A DNA stretch of 64,000 nucleotides from Galbula dea (lineage: Eukaryota > Chordata > Aves > Piciformes > Galbulidae). Below are positions 52,850-63,987 of the stretch, piece after piece. The notes under the pieces were generated by a model. It did not search any database, was not told the DNA's origin, and worked only from the letters and a program-made list of their open reading frames with translations. Numbering within the stretch: the first letter of the stretch is position 1; every line of letters begins with the position of its first letter. The position numbers and the translations under genes are program-made. The stretch covers positions 54,224 through 118,223 of the forward strand of contig VWZX01008439.1 in NCBI GenBank assembly GCA_013399015.1. The letters are read 5' to 3'.

Positions 52850-53110
52850 TAGTTAAGTGCCAATTAATTATTAGAAACATTCATTGAGGATTAACAATCA
52901 TGAAATACAGTTCTATTATGCAGTTGTTAATCCTCAATAAATCTACTTGTAATAGACATCATTTTAGTATGAGAGCTAGCCTACTTAATCTAATGCTTTA
53001 TATTTAATTAGATAATTATTGCATGTTAAAAAATACATTCATTAGGTTAAATAACTATGTAATAAGCATATATTTTATAGATTAGTAATCCTCAAAGATT
53101 TTTAGTAGTC
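52850..53110. promoter_or_regulatory. Candidate homeodomain-rich conserved element with K50-type sites
   Basis: Very AT-rich block with three TAATTA sites (52865-52870, 53005-53010, 53013-53018) and three copies of the word TAATCCTCAA. One is inverted in the left arm (52883-52897), one is in the right arm (52924-52938), and one lies at 53086-53095. TAATCC is the recognition core of K50 homeodomain proteins such as OTX, PITX and GSC. Repeated use of the same ten-base word in both orientations is unusual for neutral DNA. Enhancer function is inference. Confidence 0.45.
52883..52938. repeat. Perfect 15-bp inverted repeat, 26-bp loop
   Basis: ATTGAGGATTAACAA at 52883-52897 is the exact reverse complement of TTGTTAATCCTCAAT at 52924-52938. 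Each arm contains one TAATCC site. No transposon is bounded by it and the loop is only 26 bp. Confidence 0.9.
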
Positions 53111-55949
53111 ATTTGAATTAACATCCAAGAGCTGCTCTCCAACACGAAGGCAAATGTGTTACGTCCTTCCTGCCTACAGATATGCAGGCCAATAACAGGT
53201 TAACACTCTGAACCACGCTCTGAGCTCCAAGATGAGGACAGGGAGCCTGAAGAAACTCACCTACCCACAAGTCTTTCATACTCCCATGAAGCACTTAAGT
53301 CACATATCTCCAGAACGACATCCAGTCTTTCTCAATATCAACTGTGTGACATGGCTGTATCACAGTCTTGTTTTCAAGACAGAGGATTTGGTCTGGAAGG
53401 GATAAGCAGATTCACCAAGAAAAATCTCTCTAAAAACAGAACTCAACTGAGGCTTCCAGTTACTTGGACTAAGGCTAAATGCAGATCCAGCTGTACAGAG
53501 ATGCATTTCTCTTTCATTTCTTATACCTTTTCTTGGTACCTTCTTCAAAAAAGGCTGTGAGGAGACAGGCATATCCTGCTATTCATTGAGTACCCAATTC
53601 CAGTTAGGCACCGGCCAAAGGCAGATAGGCACAATGCCTGTTTTCTAGGAGTGAAACTATGGGAACTATTTATAACATAAATAGCACTTAGTGGCCTTTT
53701 AAAGAAATAAGCTTAATAAAATGATCACCAATCCCTCAACTGAAACTGGAAGGGCCCTCTTAAGATCTTAACAGCAAGAATATAAACTTACATGCTACAC
53801 CTTTGGAAATCTATCACTCCCAGCTGATGGCCAGAATCATTACCTAACAGAGGTGACTTGTGAAACAGTGTTTCAGATGACCCTTCAAAATCCCTGTAGT
53901 CCAATTTCTGTCTTGTCTTTTTCCCTTGCACTTCAAGGATAAGCTGATTTTAGTGACTGCTCTCTTTGAAGAGGTGTTACTTCTTGAACCAATGCCAGTG
54001 CATTGCATCTCAAGAATAGTAGAGACCTTGTATTCTGATGGTGTAAGGAATACATCTGTAATTCTGTAAATCTGTGATTGCTTACACTCGCTTCTGGAAC
54101 CAAAAGTGAGGAAAAAGGAAAGATGGTAGTCAGACGGAATCAAAAAGCACAGATTTTGGCTACTATTTTAAGCCTCATATTGACACTCTAAGTGCTCTGT
54201 GTTCCTTCTTTAAAGTGAAGCTACAGCAGCTCAAAGTTAACTGCAGTATGTTTTTTAAAAGTGTCACAAAAGTCCACTTGGCAACAGTAACTACTCTTTA
54301 ATATGAAAAACAAACTGCTCAGGATTATAGTCTCCAGACCTCTCATTAGATGCAAATATTCATTTTCTCCACTTCACAAACCTTGTAAATTTAATAGTTG
54401 AGTAATAAAAGCATCATTTAATATTTTAACAGTAAGTACAAACATGTTCTGAATTTTCAGTACAGCAACTGTTCCAACAAGATTAAAAAATTCTTTCAGA
54501 ATCAGTATTTTTTGTAAATTCTGCTGTTAGCCCAATGATGGGGAAAAGTTTCTTCTTCAGTAGGACAGAACTATTACCCTTCCTTTATGTCAAAGGAAGG
54601 CATGTATGTCTACATGATGGAGAGCAAAACTGCATAGAAACACAATCCTGCCCCGTTTCTCAAGGCTAACTGCAGGGTCCTGATTAAGACCTAGGCACCA
54701 TACTGTCACACTGCTCAGCTCAACATGCCACTGAGTTATCCCACACTTCCTTTTTTAAGATTGTTTTTAAGGTAAACTTCTAATTTAAGGATGGCAAAAA
54801 CAGCAAAAAAACCCACCCTATAACTAGTGAGTAATGCCTTCTTGACAGCTGTGTTAAACTGACAGTTAAGAACAGAGACTTTCCCAATCCTACTCACAGA
54901 GCAATTGAAACCTAGACCTGATGATGCACATTGCTTTACCCTTTCAGCTGAGCAAGCTACTCAACATGAACAGCAAGCCTAGGAGGACAATGGAAGGAAT
55001 GAGGAAAGGAGGGAATAACTGGGCTGCCAGAGTGGCTGGGGAAGAAGGTGCTCTAGGTCTTGCCCATGTTGCTGCCTGGGCAACCCTAGCATCAATCACA
55101 GAGATTGAAAAACACAGCTGCCTCTTGGAGCAAGGTCAGGCCCTCAACAGTACTCACACCAGGACAGGAAGAAGTTGCATAAATCTCTCCTGGGCTTACC
55201 TGTAATACGTGTCACACTACCTTAAACTCCCTCCTACCCTGCATTCCGNAGAAGGCCTTCCCCATTTAAACATTTGACAACACACAGAAGAGTATGAACA
55301 TCTGAATCTTCCAGTGGCCCAAAATTCCATTGCCTAGCAAAAAGACAACAAAACACAAACTTCCCCCTCAAAAAAAAAGTCTCAAAAGAGAGATTGCAGG
55401 TCTTGGATACTGCTGGAATAAACAAAGTAGCCTTACAGTAACAGCAGGTTGCAAGGAGGAAGAGACCAACCCTGTCCCCCGCAGACCACTCCTCTGGTCA
55501 GTGTAGGAAGCCATAAGCATTGACTCCTGCAGAGAGCCAGTCCCCACAGAGCCTCGGGGGAAGAAGCCAGGCTGTGGATGCTCCTCTCTTGTGACTTCTC
55601 AAAGCAAGGCAAAGCACAGCCTTCTCCTCCCAAAGTGGCACAGCGACTCTGTGCTTCAGTGATGGCTTCTTTAGACACCAGCACGTTAAACAGAGGTCTC
55701 AGCCTGGCACCATGTGACCTTGGGCCACGGAGTAAACACTGGGCTGGGACCTCTCCCTTTGCCCAGCAGCATCCCTCCTCTCATGCCAAAAAGCAGGAGC
55801 TGCTTTCCAATGAGAGCAGAAGCGGGAGACTTATCAGTTACAGCAGTTTGGATGACCAGTAACTGCAGCTTGGGGTCCTTTATCTCGTGTCATACGAGTA
55901 GGAAAATGGGTCAGACATAATGTGTTTGGTTAAGTATCTAAGCTGAAAA
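53111..55949. other. Non-coding DNA, nothing recognised
   Basis: Unique sequence with a single ambiguous base at 55249. Short open frames only, none with a domain. Confidence 0.5.
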
Positions 55950-56500
55950 GGTGCTATTTTCTTTTAGATTATGTAGTCTTTACTGGAAGTAAGGTTACCG
56001 GTGCAAGGCTATCTAGCTTTAAAATGTAACAGGGACATGCCCTCCAAGGGTCAGGCTTTCATTTGCCGATGTTAATTCTCAGCTGCCTGTTATTCGTCCT
56101 TCATTGTAGCCTCTGTCTTAGCTGGGCACGCTCCCGATTCCCTGCTATATGCAGACGGTCCATGTAAATAGTGTTTATGTTAAGGAAGTCATGTTCTGTG
56201 TGACTGGAGCACATAGAAACTGATGTTGTTGTCACTTTAGATTAAGCTCTCGTTTTAGCAAAGGAGGCAATTGGAGCAGGCAGCTGAGTGGCCGAATGAA
56301 ATATTCAGCTCATTTCATTTAAAGCTGCCCCTCTCCATTGTTCAGGCTGGCAAGGCTGATTAACCCTTCCTGATGCTGCCACAACTGTTCACTCTGTCCA
56401 TCAGCTCTGGCAGGAAACAGAGGCCCTGAACACTCAGGCAGATTTCAGAGGTCAGCAAGATGATATTTGCTGATTTTTTGTTTCCCCCTCCTAATTAGTC
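55950..56500. promoter_or_regulatory. Candidate conserved non-coding element
   Basis: About 550 bp with clear CpG retention (in GGTTACCGGTGC, TTGCCGATG, TTCGTCC, CACGCTCCCGATTCC, GACGGTCC, CTCGTTTT, GGCCGAATG) in a CpG-poor setting. Motif words include an E-box CAGCTG (56281-56286), a SOX-type CATTGTTC (56336-56343), CTGATTAACC and CTAATTAGTC (56491-56500). No coding frame or repeat family fits. The combination resembles constrained regulatory DNA, but conservation is inferred, not measured. Confidence 0.45.
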
Positions 56501-56772
56501 AACTTTAAGGAAAATGAAAATTAACCCTCCAGGCTCCCACTTGCTTTGTAGAGAAGAGAAACAAGCCAATACCTAGCAAGAGTCAAGGATGTTCTCCATC
56601 CTTAATGCAGACAAGAACACAGCTCCTGTTAACCATAGTCTGGCACCTAATTCCTCACACCTCTGAAAGTCCTGCTAACCTTGAGTTAACTCCAAGCATT
56701 TTATGAACTCCTGCTCATGGAGAATTGCATACGTTATTTTTTTGCAGAAACTGCAGACAGTAAATACATCAA

Positions 56773-57310
56773 AATATGGCACTGGTGAGGCCACACCTTG
56801 AGTACTGTATGCAGTTTTGGGCACCGCAGTTTAGGAAGGACATTGAGCTACTAGAGAGGGTGAAGAGAAGGGCAACTAAGCTAGTCAGGGGTCTGGAAAA
56901 CAGGCCTTATGAGGAGAGGCTTAGGGAGCTGGGCTTGTTTAGCCTGGAGAAGAGAAGGCTGAGGGGAGACCTTATTGCTCTCTTCAGCTACTTGAAAGGC
57001 CATTCTAGGGAGGCGGGTGTTGGCCTCTTCTCCCTTGTGACTAGTGACAGAACTAGAGGGAATGGGCTTAAGCTGAGCCAGGGTAGGTTTAGATCAGATA
57101 TTAGGAAGAATTTCTTTACTGAAAGAGTGGTTAGGTACTGGAATAGGCTGCCCAGGGAGGTGGTGGAGTCCCCATCCCTGGAGGTTTTTAAGAAGAGGAT
57201 AGATGTGTTTCTTCAGGGGATGATTTAGGGGTAAGAGTAGTGTAGGGTTATCGGCTGGACTAGATGATCTTGAGGGTCCTTTCCAACTGTAATGATTCTG
57301 TGATTCTGTG
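56773..57310 (+). mobile_element. CR1 LINE, young 5'-truncated copy (copy B)
   Basis: About 538 bp of CR1: the C-terminal end of ORF2, a 3' UTR with GGACTAGATGATCTTGAGGG, and two perfect ATTCTGTG octamers ending at 57310. It belongs to the same subfamily as copy A at 39555-40019 and extends about 75 bp farther 5'. No target-site duplication was seen. Confidence 0.96.
56776..57228 (+). pseudogene. CR1 ORF2 C-terminal remnant (copy B)
   Basis: Open frame of 150 codons that starts in the CR1 'VRPHLEYCMQFWAPQF' block (residues 4-19) downstream of the reverse-transcriptase palm. It continues through RRATKLVRGLENRPYEERL, LGLFSLEKRRLRGDLI and the WNRLPREVVESPSLEVFKK block to a FLQGMI terminus. The frame is uninterrupted, in keeping with a young copy, but the catalytic domains are missing. 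Compared with copy A the shared part differs at four residues (V/I, E/D, A/T, D/A). Confidence 0.94.
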
Positions 57311-60300
57311 AAAATAAACACACAGTCCAGGTAATAAAGCAATGGCTAACCCTGCAGTGAACATTCAGCTGTTGATGTGTGGAGACAGTCTAAGGCTGTC
57401 TAGAGCACTATAGTCAGAGCTTCAAACACTGCTGCCACAGGGCTGCTCACCCACAGCCATCCCAAAACCTGCTTCATCAGTGCCTTGGCCACAGCATTAC
57501 CACTGCAGTGAACAATCTTAAGTAGCATGCAATGCCAAATATCCCAAAACCAGAAAGAGGCATTATTCACTGGTCTTCCTTTGGCTTCACTTATTGCAAA
57601 ACTTCTATTTGCAGAAAAGTCTAATGCTGTTTCATGACATGCACTTTCAAATCAACTCCACTTGTGCTGGCACTAAGTGCTGTGTCACTTACTGCCTTAC
57701 ACTGAAGGGCCTGATGCTTCAGAGAGCTCAGCTGCACCAGCTCCCACCACAGGGCTTAGGTTACTTAGCCCAAAACAGAATTAGAAACAAGACAAAATAT
57801 TCTGGGCAATAGTATTAGTAACACCCTCAAATGCTGTGAAGTAATACTATAATAAACTACAATATTGAGGAGAATAACATTTTATTTTTAAATGAGAGAT
57901 TCTTTGGTGTTTCAAGACAACAGCTCAAGCACAGGTGACAAGTTTTGTTATAATCACAGTGACAAGGACTGTAGCAATTTTCCCCTTTGATCTGTATTTT
58001 GTAATAAATTGCCAAAAGAAAGTATTTTTATATTAAAAATATTGGTAGCTTTACAAACTACAGTCAAACTGACAGAAGACAACGACCAAAGTAATTCTGC
58101 TCTGAAGCAGATGAAATCCTAACCTCCTCTCGCATCCCCCCATCTTCCTTCCTGCCTTCTGCCACCACCACCGCCAACAACTACTCCCCACCCCCTGCTC
58201 CGGCCAAGAGGCTGAATTGTACATGTATATCTGTGTCTATCTACTGCTAAGTCGTTTCTTTAGGACACACGAGAACTGGAACTGATAAATCGATAAACCA
58301 CATAAAATAATATTTATATTACCTAAATGACTAATTTCAAAGAGCCTTGCAGCTACATTTTAATGCAGTATTTTACAGCATAGTTCATATGAGACCATTC
58401 TGTAAAAGCACTTGCACTAACACTCTCTACTTGTACCTATAGGATAAAATTCCAGCTTCACTCTAACGATTTCAGAGTCAAAAACCTCATCAATTGCATG
58501 TTTGCTTTACTAGTTATCTGCATAAATATGCAGCTATCTGTGAATGGCTCATGAATGTAGATAACAGTAAGTTAACAGAAGAATGTAAACATTAAACAAG
58601 ATATCTTGGATGTAATTACTGTACACAGTTTAGTTACTGGCACTTCCCCCCCNTGAAGAGTATACTTACCTGACACCAGTACTCTGTATAAATGCTTAAA
58701 ATTTAAGGCCAAATTGAAGAACATCCTTGAAACCTGTTTGGATACATAAGGGTCTTACTATCTCCATATAAAATATACATCTGTCATAATGAAACAAAGT
58801 AGTCCTACATGTTACAATGAAACCTATTTCTTTAAAGGCTAACCTCTAAAACCTCAGAAGCAATGAATTAAATTCTCCTTTTAGTAATCTTTTTGATACC
58901 TTCCTGAACAAGTAGACATGCCATAAGTACAGATGTAGCTCAGCTCCTCTAATCAGGCTAAATGTGAGTAAATGGCTGTAAAACCAAGTTTATGTTATGC
59001 ACAAACATATTTTACACCTATGCACTGGGAACAGTGAAGTGCTTGACATCTGGAGTTAGACAGTGGTGAATTGTAGCACACACACCATGCTCATCTGCAT
59101 AAATATCTATTTTCAGAATCACCAGACTCAAGTGCCCCAGCTTTCTGCTAATTTGAAATCCTTTGAAATACTATGATAAAACTCAAATGGTAAGTAAGTT
59201 AGTTAGTTAAAACCCAACTGGTAACTTAGTTAGTTAGTTAAAAACCAACTGTAGAAGTATTATGGTTGTGTATTTTTAGTAAGAAAAAAGTCACACAAAC
59301 ATATCCCCTGATATCTGATCCACCAGCATCTCCAAGAGACTCATATCTCAGCATGGATACTGAGGACGGGCAACTATGGAGATGAATGGCTTCTACAGAG
59401 GGGAAGAAAAAAAACCCCAAACCCCAAAGGTCCTGCAGAAAGTATAGCTAATTTAAGAGGTAGTGCTCTCCCTACTGGGCTGCACAAGTCAGTCAGCATA
59501 CCAGCATGGTATGCTGCAGACACCCTGAAGACAGAGGTGCTGGGTTCAGCATGAGTCTCAGAGGTCCTAAGGGCTGTGGTCATTAAAACTGCGGCACCTT
59601 TTGAAGGAATTGAGTTATTAACCTCTGTGACCCCAGACATATTTAAACCTGACTAACTGCAGATTTCTCCGAGGAATCAAGGCACGTGTTTGTAAATTCC
59701 CTGGATATTCAGAGTGATGAAAGATGTTACATAAATGACAGTTACTAATATAATAGTAGCAAATAGGTCAGGAGAAAGACTTAGGTACTGATTGAGGTTT
59801 TTCCAATCCAACATCAGATATTGGTCAAGGTTTGGATACTGGTGTCTTGCAAGAATAAATATGACACCCCCCCTTGTAAGAATGCAAATTCAATTAGAAT
59901 CATAAGTTGTTTCTCTGGTTTGAAGATCTCAGAACAAACTAAGAAAGTTCACATCAAAAATAGTACCAATTCGTTATATTAGGTACTGTCTGGGATTAAA
60001 GATTTGAGTTTGGATTATAATACTGTCATCTACTGAATTACTGCCAAAGAAATCCCCCAGTAACATTTATAAAGAGAATTTCCCAAAAGAAGAGAAAAAA
60101 GCACCTGGGAACACATGGTATCCCCATTGCTCAGGGGGATGCTGTAAAGATATAAATTAAACAAACGTTTTCTCTAAGCAAACAAAACTGACAAAATTAA
60201 CTTTAACTATGAAGTGTTAATGAGTTCACTATGAGTGAAGTTTCCCATCACAGCCCAGCTAGAGATCTTGTGTCCCTACAGAGCATTGCACTATCATACA

Positions 60301-61082
60301 TGGAGATGCAGAAGGACAAGCTCACCATCTGAATTCACTGATCTTAAACAAGCACCATAGCTGTTACACCCTGATGTTATTAGCTTCATTACAACTGTTG
60401 CTTGGCTAAGTCCAACAACTATATATAAACACACATACATGAACATATGCATCCACAGACACCAGCTTCCCTGCAATTCAAAGCACCCAGCAATCATTTA
60501 CAGATTATGAACAGGCATCACTTTTCTCCCCTCCCCAAGAGGCAGCCCTCTTCTAAAATAGACCTTAACAACCAAACAACAGCACCACTTCACAAGAAAC
60601 GAAGTGGAATTGCTCCCAGTTTTGAAGTCAAAGATGATATCAAAAGTAAACAGTATGTAATTACTCCAATGGCAATTTGCCAGAATACAATATAAATTGC
60701 CTGAGCCAGTGGCTCCCAATTCAGAGGTGGAGGCCTTGACAATTGGGGTCACAAGCCTAAGTAAAATTAAATCAGAGAAGCTGGGCTCACAAACAAAAGT
60801 GTGACTCTGGGGCCCAGAAGAACTGTCAACAGGGGAAAACTTTGGAAGCTCTTTAAAGGTAAAAGTCCAGCTCTTCACAGATTCAAAGCATTTCACATAG
60901 CTTGTGAGAAATAAAGCAGTAACTAGTTATACACAGAGAGAGCATCTTTGTTAAATGCATCTTGGAGAATGGTTTGCCAAAAGTACCAGCACTCTAGTTG
61001 CAACTGACCTTTTTGGGGAAGGTGAGGTAGCAGATGAGATGCCAAAAATTAAGTACCACAAAAGTGATCTTCATTGATCAAA
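57311..61082. other. Non-coding DNA with a small tandem repeat
   Basis: No gene recognised. Contains C-rich sequence at 58130-58205, an ambiguous base at 58653, the palindrome CTGCATAAATATGCAG at 58518-58533, and a 31-bp tandem duplication at 59189-59250. Confidence 0.5.
59189..59250. repeat. 31-bp tandem duplication with internal GTTA repeats
   Basis: Two 31-bp units (59189-59219 and 59220-59250) match at 28 of 31 positions. Each contains AGTTAGTTAGTTAAAA, so a short GTTA microsatellite was duplicated together with its flank. Confidence 0.88.
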
Positions 61083-61155
61083 TCACAGAATATTAGGAGT
61101 TGGAAGGGACCTTGAAAGATCATCTAGTCCAGCCCCCCTGCCACAGCAGGATTCC

Positions 61156-61440
61156 CTAGACCAGGTCACACAGAAGCACGTCCAGAAGGGTTTTGAATAT
61201 CTCCAGAGAAGGAGACTCCACAGCTGCTCTGGGCAGTCTTTTCCAGTGCTCTGGCACCCTCACTGTGAAAAAATTTCTACGTGTATTCACATGGAATCTC
61301 CTACGCTTCAGCCTACAGCCATTGCCTCTCATCCTGTCACTGGGCTTCACTGAGAAGAGCCTGACCCCATCCTCCTGACACACACCCTTCACATATTTAA
61401 AAGCAGAGATGAGGTCACCCCTTAGCCTCCTCTTCTTCAA
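61156..61440 (-). pseudogene. CR1 ORF2 C-terminal remnant (decayed copy)
   Basis: Ninety-four codons from the KKRRLRGDLI block through a MRGNGCRLKRRRF segment and RNFFTVRVPEHWKRLP to a DVLLCDLV end. The frame is closed upstream of the block by disabling changes. No function is expected. Confidence 0.9.
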
Positions 61441-61633
61441 GCTAAAGAGACTCAGCTCCCTCAGCCTTTCCTCAGAGGAAGATGTTCCAGCCCCTTCATC
61501 ATCTTTGTGGCTCAGTGCTGGACTCTCTCCAGCTGTTCCCTATCCTTCTTAAAATGAAGGGCCCAGAACTGGACACAATATTCCAGATGCAACCCCACCA
61601 GGGTAAAGAGGAAGAACCACCTCTCTTGACCTA

Positions 61634-61849
61634 CTAAACCACAACCCTTCTAATACACCCCAGAATCCCATTGGCCCTCCTGGACACAAGAGCACACTGC
61701 TGCCTCATGGTCATCCTTCCATCCACCAGAACCCCCAGATCCCTTTCCCCTTCACTGCTCTCCAACAGCTCCGCCCCCAATCTATACTCATACATGGGGT
61801 TGGTCTTTCCCAGGTGCAAGACTCGACACTTGGCCTTATTGAATCTCAT
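61634..61849 (-). pseudogene. CR1 reverse-transcriptase remnant (decayed copy)
   Basis: Seventy-one codons with the typical CR1 run MRFNKAKCRVLHLGKTNPMY, then YRLGAELLESS, RDLGVLVDGRMTM and QQCALVSRRANGILGCI, all from the region after the palm catalytic motif. It belongs to the same insertion as the C-terminal piece at 61156-61440. About 190 bp between them is CR1 sequence with broken frame. Confidence 0.92.
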
Positions 61850-61858
61850 TAAATTTTA

Positions 61859-63987
61859 AAAAACAGCTCCCAGAACATTATAGTACTGTTAATCTAAACA
61901 TGAACTCCCAGGAGATTATACTACTGTTAATGTAATTAGGGCCTTCAATAGGTTCCCCCTCATGTTAAAAAGAAAAAACCCACAAAGAATTACCATACCT
62001 ATGCCCAGATCTGGGGTGGTTCAGAGGGACATTTAACAAAAGCCTGCACTAAGCACCCTTCCTGTCACAGGAATATGACAAGGTGTGTTTTTCTACTCAC
62101 TGTATTCCAAACTATGCAAGAAATAAAGAGGCACTTCAGAAAGATGTTTCAGGCCAGCCTAAGCAATTTTATAGGTCAAAATCAAATCCCAATGCTCCCA
62201 GAAATCAGAGATCCTAAAGAACAAACTTTTGCTAGCTCTATTCAAGCTCAAAAGCAGTGTACAAGGGTAGAAGGAAATCTAAGGAATTCACTTTTACAAA
62301 ACAAAAAATCTGTAAGGCTTCAGTAACTTTTTGGTGTATCCAGCCCAAACATAACTTAAACCTGGGTCAGCTCATGGGTTTTGGTGGAAACTATGCAAAA
62401 TATGGTGGTTTCAGCCCAAGTTTCATTATAGGGTTTAGGTTTTATTTAAAGCCTGAACTCAAAGGGAGGCTGAAGGGACATGAAACCATGCAACATGAAC
62501 AGAACCAAGTTTTGCATCAACACAGAAAAGAAGGAGCTGGTTTCACGAAGTAGAGAGAAGGGCAGAAGCCCTGACGAACAAACAGACCTGGAGGTTAAAA
62601 TTCACCATAAATACAACATGAATCCTGATCTTCACTATTTCTATCTTTGAAGAGTCAGTCACCTAACTCAGAAATTTGATGTCAAAAGTTATTACTTGTC
62701 ATTTATGAAGCCTTCCAGATTTTCAGTTGGAAGGACATTGTCTCAGATCATCCATTAATATTTTCAGTCAGGTGAAACAATATTTATTCAGATTTGAGCC
62801 TATATACACTTATACCTTAAGATATATCTTTCTTCTGATATGTCCCAGTATCACCTTCCTTGACTACACACACAAACAATGCTTCATGAATCTATAACAT
62901 CATCTTCATTTGGTTTTCAGCATGGCTTTTTGCCTGGTTAAATGCCTAAATTACTCCCACTTACAGGTTATCCACATAGGGACTGAGAGCTGAACCCATT
63001 TGAGAATTAGCTTTTAACAGCTGACCTGGTGTCTCAGCAAGTGTTTTGCAGTCTCCTGGGAAAAAGCACATTCATGAGCAAGCCTAGAAACATAAATCTT
63101 ACACCGGAAGAGATCAATTCACACAATGAGTTCAATTGCTCTACCGCCTCAAAACTGCTCAGTGGCCAAGTGAGAGAACAGCATCAAATACTATTTGCAG
63201 AGAGAGCCATCTGCCTGCCACCACACAGGAGGGTAAAATCACCTAGCAGTAAGTGAGAAAAGAAGGAGATAACAGTTTAAAATAAGAAATAAAGGGAGAG
63301 AAAAGAGGAAAGCCAGCAAAAAGTACAACAAAAATTAACTATTTAGAGCTGCATCTCAGTTTACTATTGGATCTATTAACATCATATCCCAAGTAATGAC
63401 AGTGTTTTCCCACTACCCTCACAGTAACTACTATTACATTCTTACAAATTGCTACATTACATAAAACACCATGTATTTTTAATGTCCCTGTAGTATCTGA
63501 GCGATTATATGCATTGTAAATCTGTATTTTCACATCACTGAGGAATGATGGCTTCAATTCACCACCTCTGTGCTGATGACCCCCACTTCTCACTCCCAAC
63601 CCATCTTATTCCATCTAAACACACATTTCAGCCAGTTATGCTTCATCTTACAACTGTTAAACCTTTTTCTGTCTGTTACTAAAGACTCAAGAGCAGTGAC
63701 TTCAAAGACATTGATGGGACAGTGTCTGACATCAGGAAAGTGTCTGCCTTTAGAAGAGACAGATTATAAAATATCTAATGGAATTGCTGGATATCTACAG
63801 TTAAAGTAAAAAAGCATTAGGAAAGATCATAGAGTGCTTCTGATCTCAGGGATGTTAACTTCTCAAAAAGTGATTTAGAAAAATCATTACAGGTTTTAGC
63901 AGCAACAAAAAACCCCACCCCCAAAAACCCAATGCAACACCACTCCTTCCACCTAGCTCATACAACCACCTACCAATAAGTTTATTT
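61859..63987. other. Non-coding DNA, nothing recognised
   Basis: Unique sequence with short open frames. A short direct repeat of words around ATTATAGTACTGTTAAT and ATTATACTACTGTTAAT occurs just outside the CR1 at about 61877-61931. Confidence 0.5.

Larger units (their letters stand above)
61083..61858 (-). mobile_element. CR1 LINE, decayed copy of about 775 bp
   Basis: On the minus strand this starts in CR1 reverse-transcriptase sequence, passes the LEYCVQFW-type block near 61570, continues to the C-terminal end of ORF2, and ends in a 3' UTR with GGACTAGATGATCTTTCAAG and ATATTCTGTGATT at 61083. Frameshifts and stops separate the open segments. It is older than copies A and B and of a different subfamily (it ends DVLLCDLV instead of DVFLQGMI). 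The wording is shared with the fragment at 37455-37655. Confidence 0.95.

Noticed and set aside
57094..57342. Minus-strand open frame over CR1 copy B
   Set aside because: Antisense shadow of CR1 ORF2 and 3' UTR.
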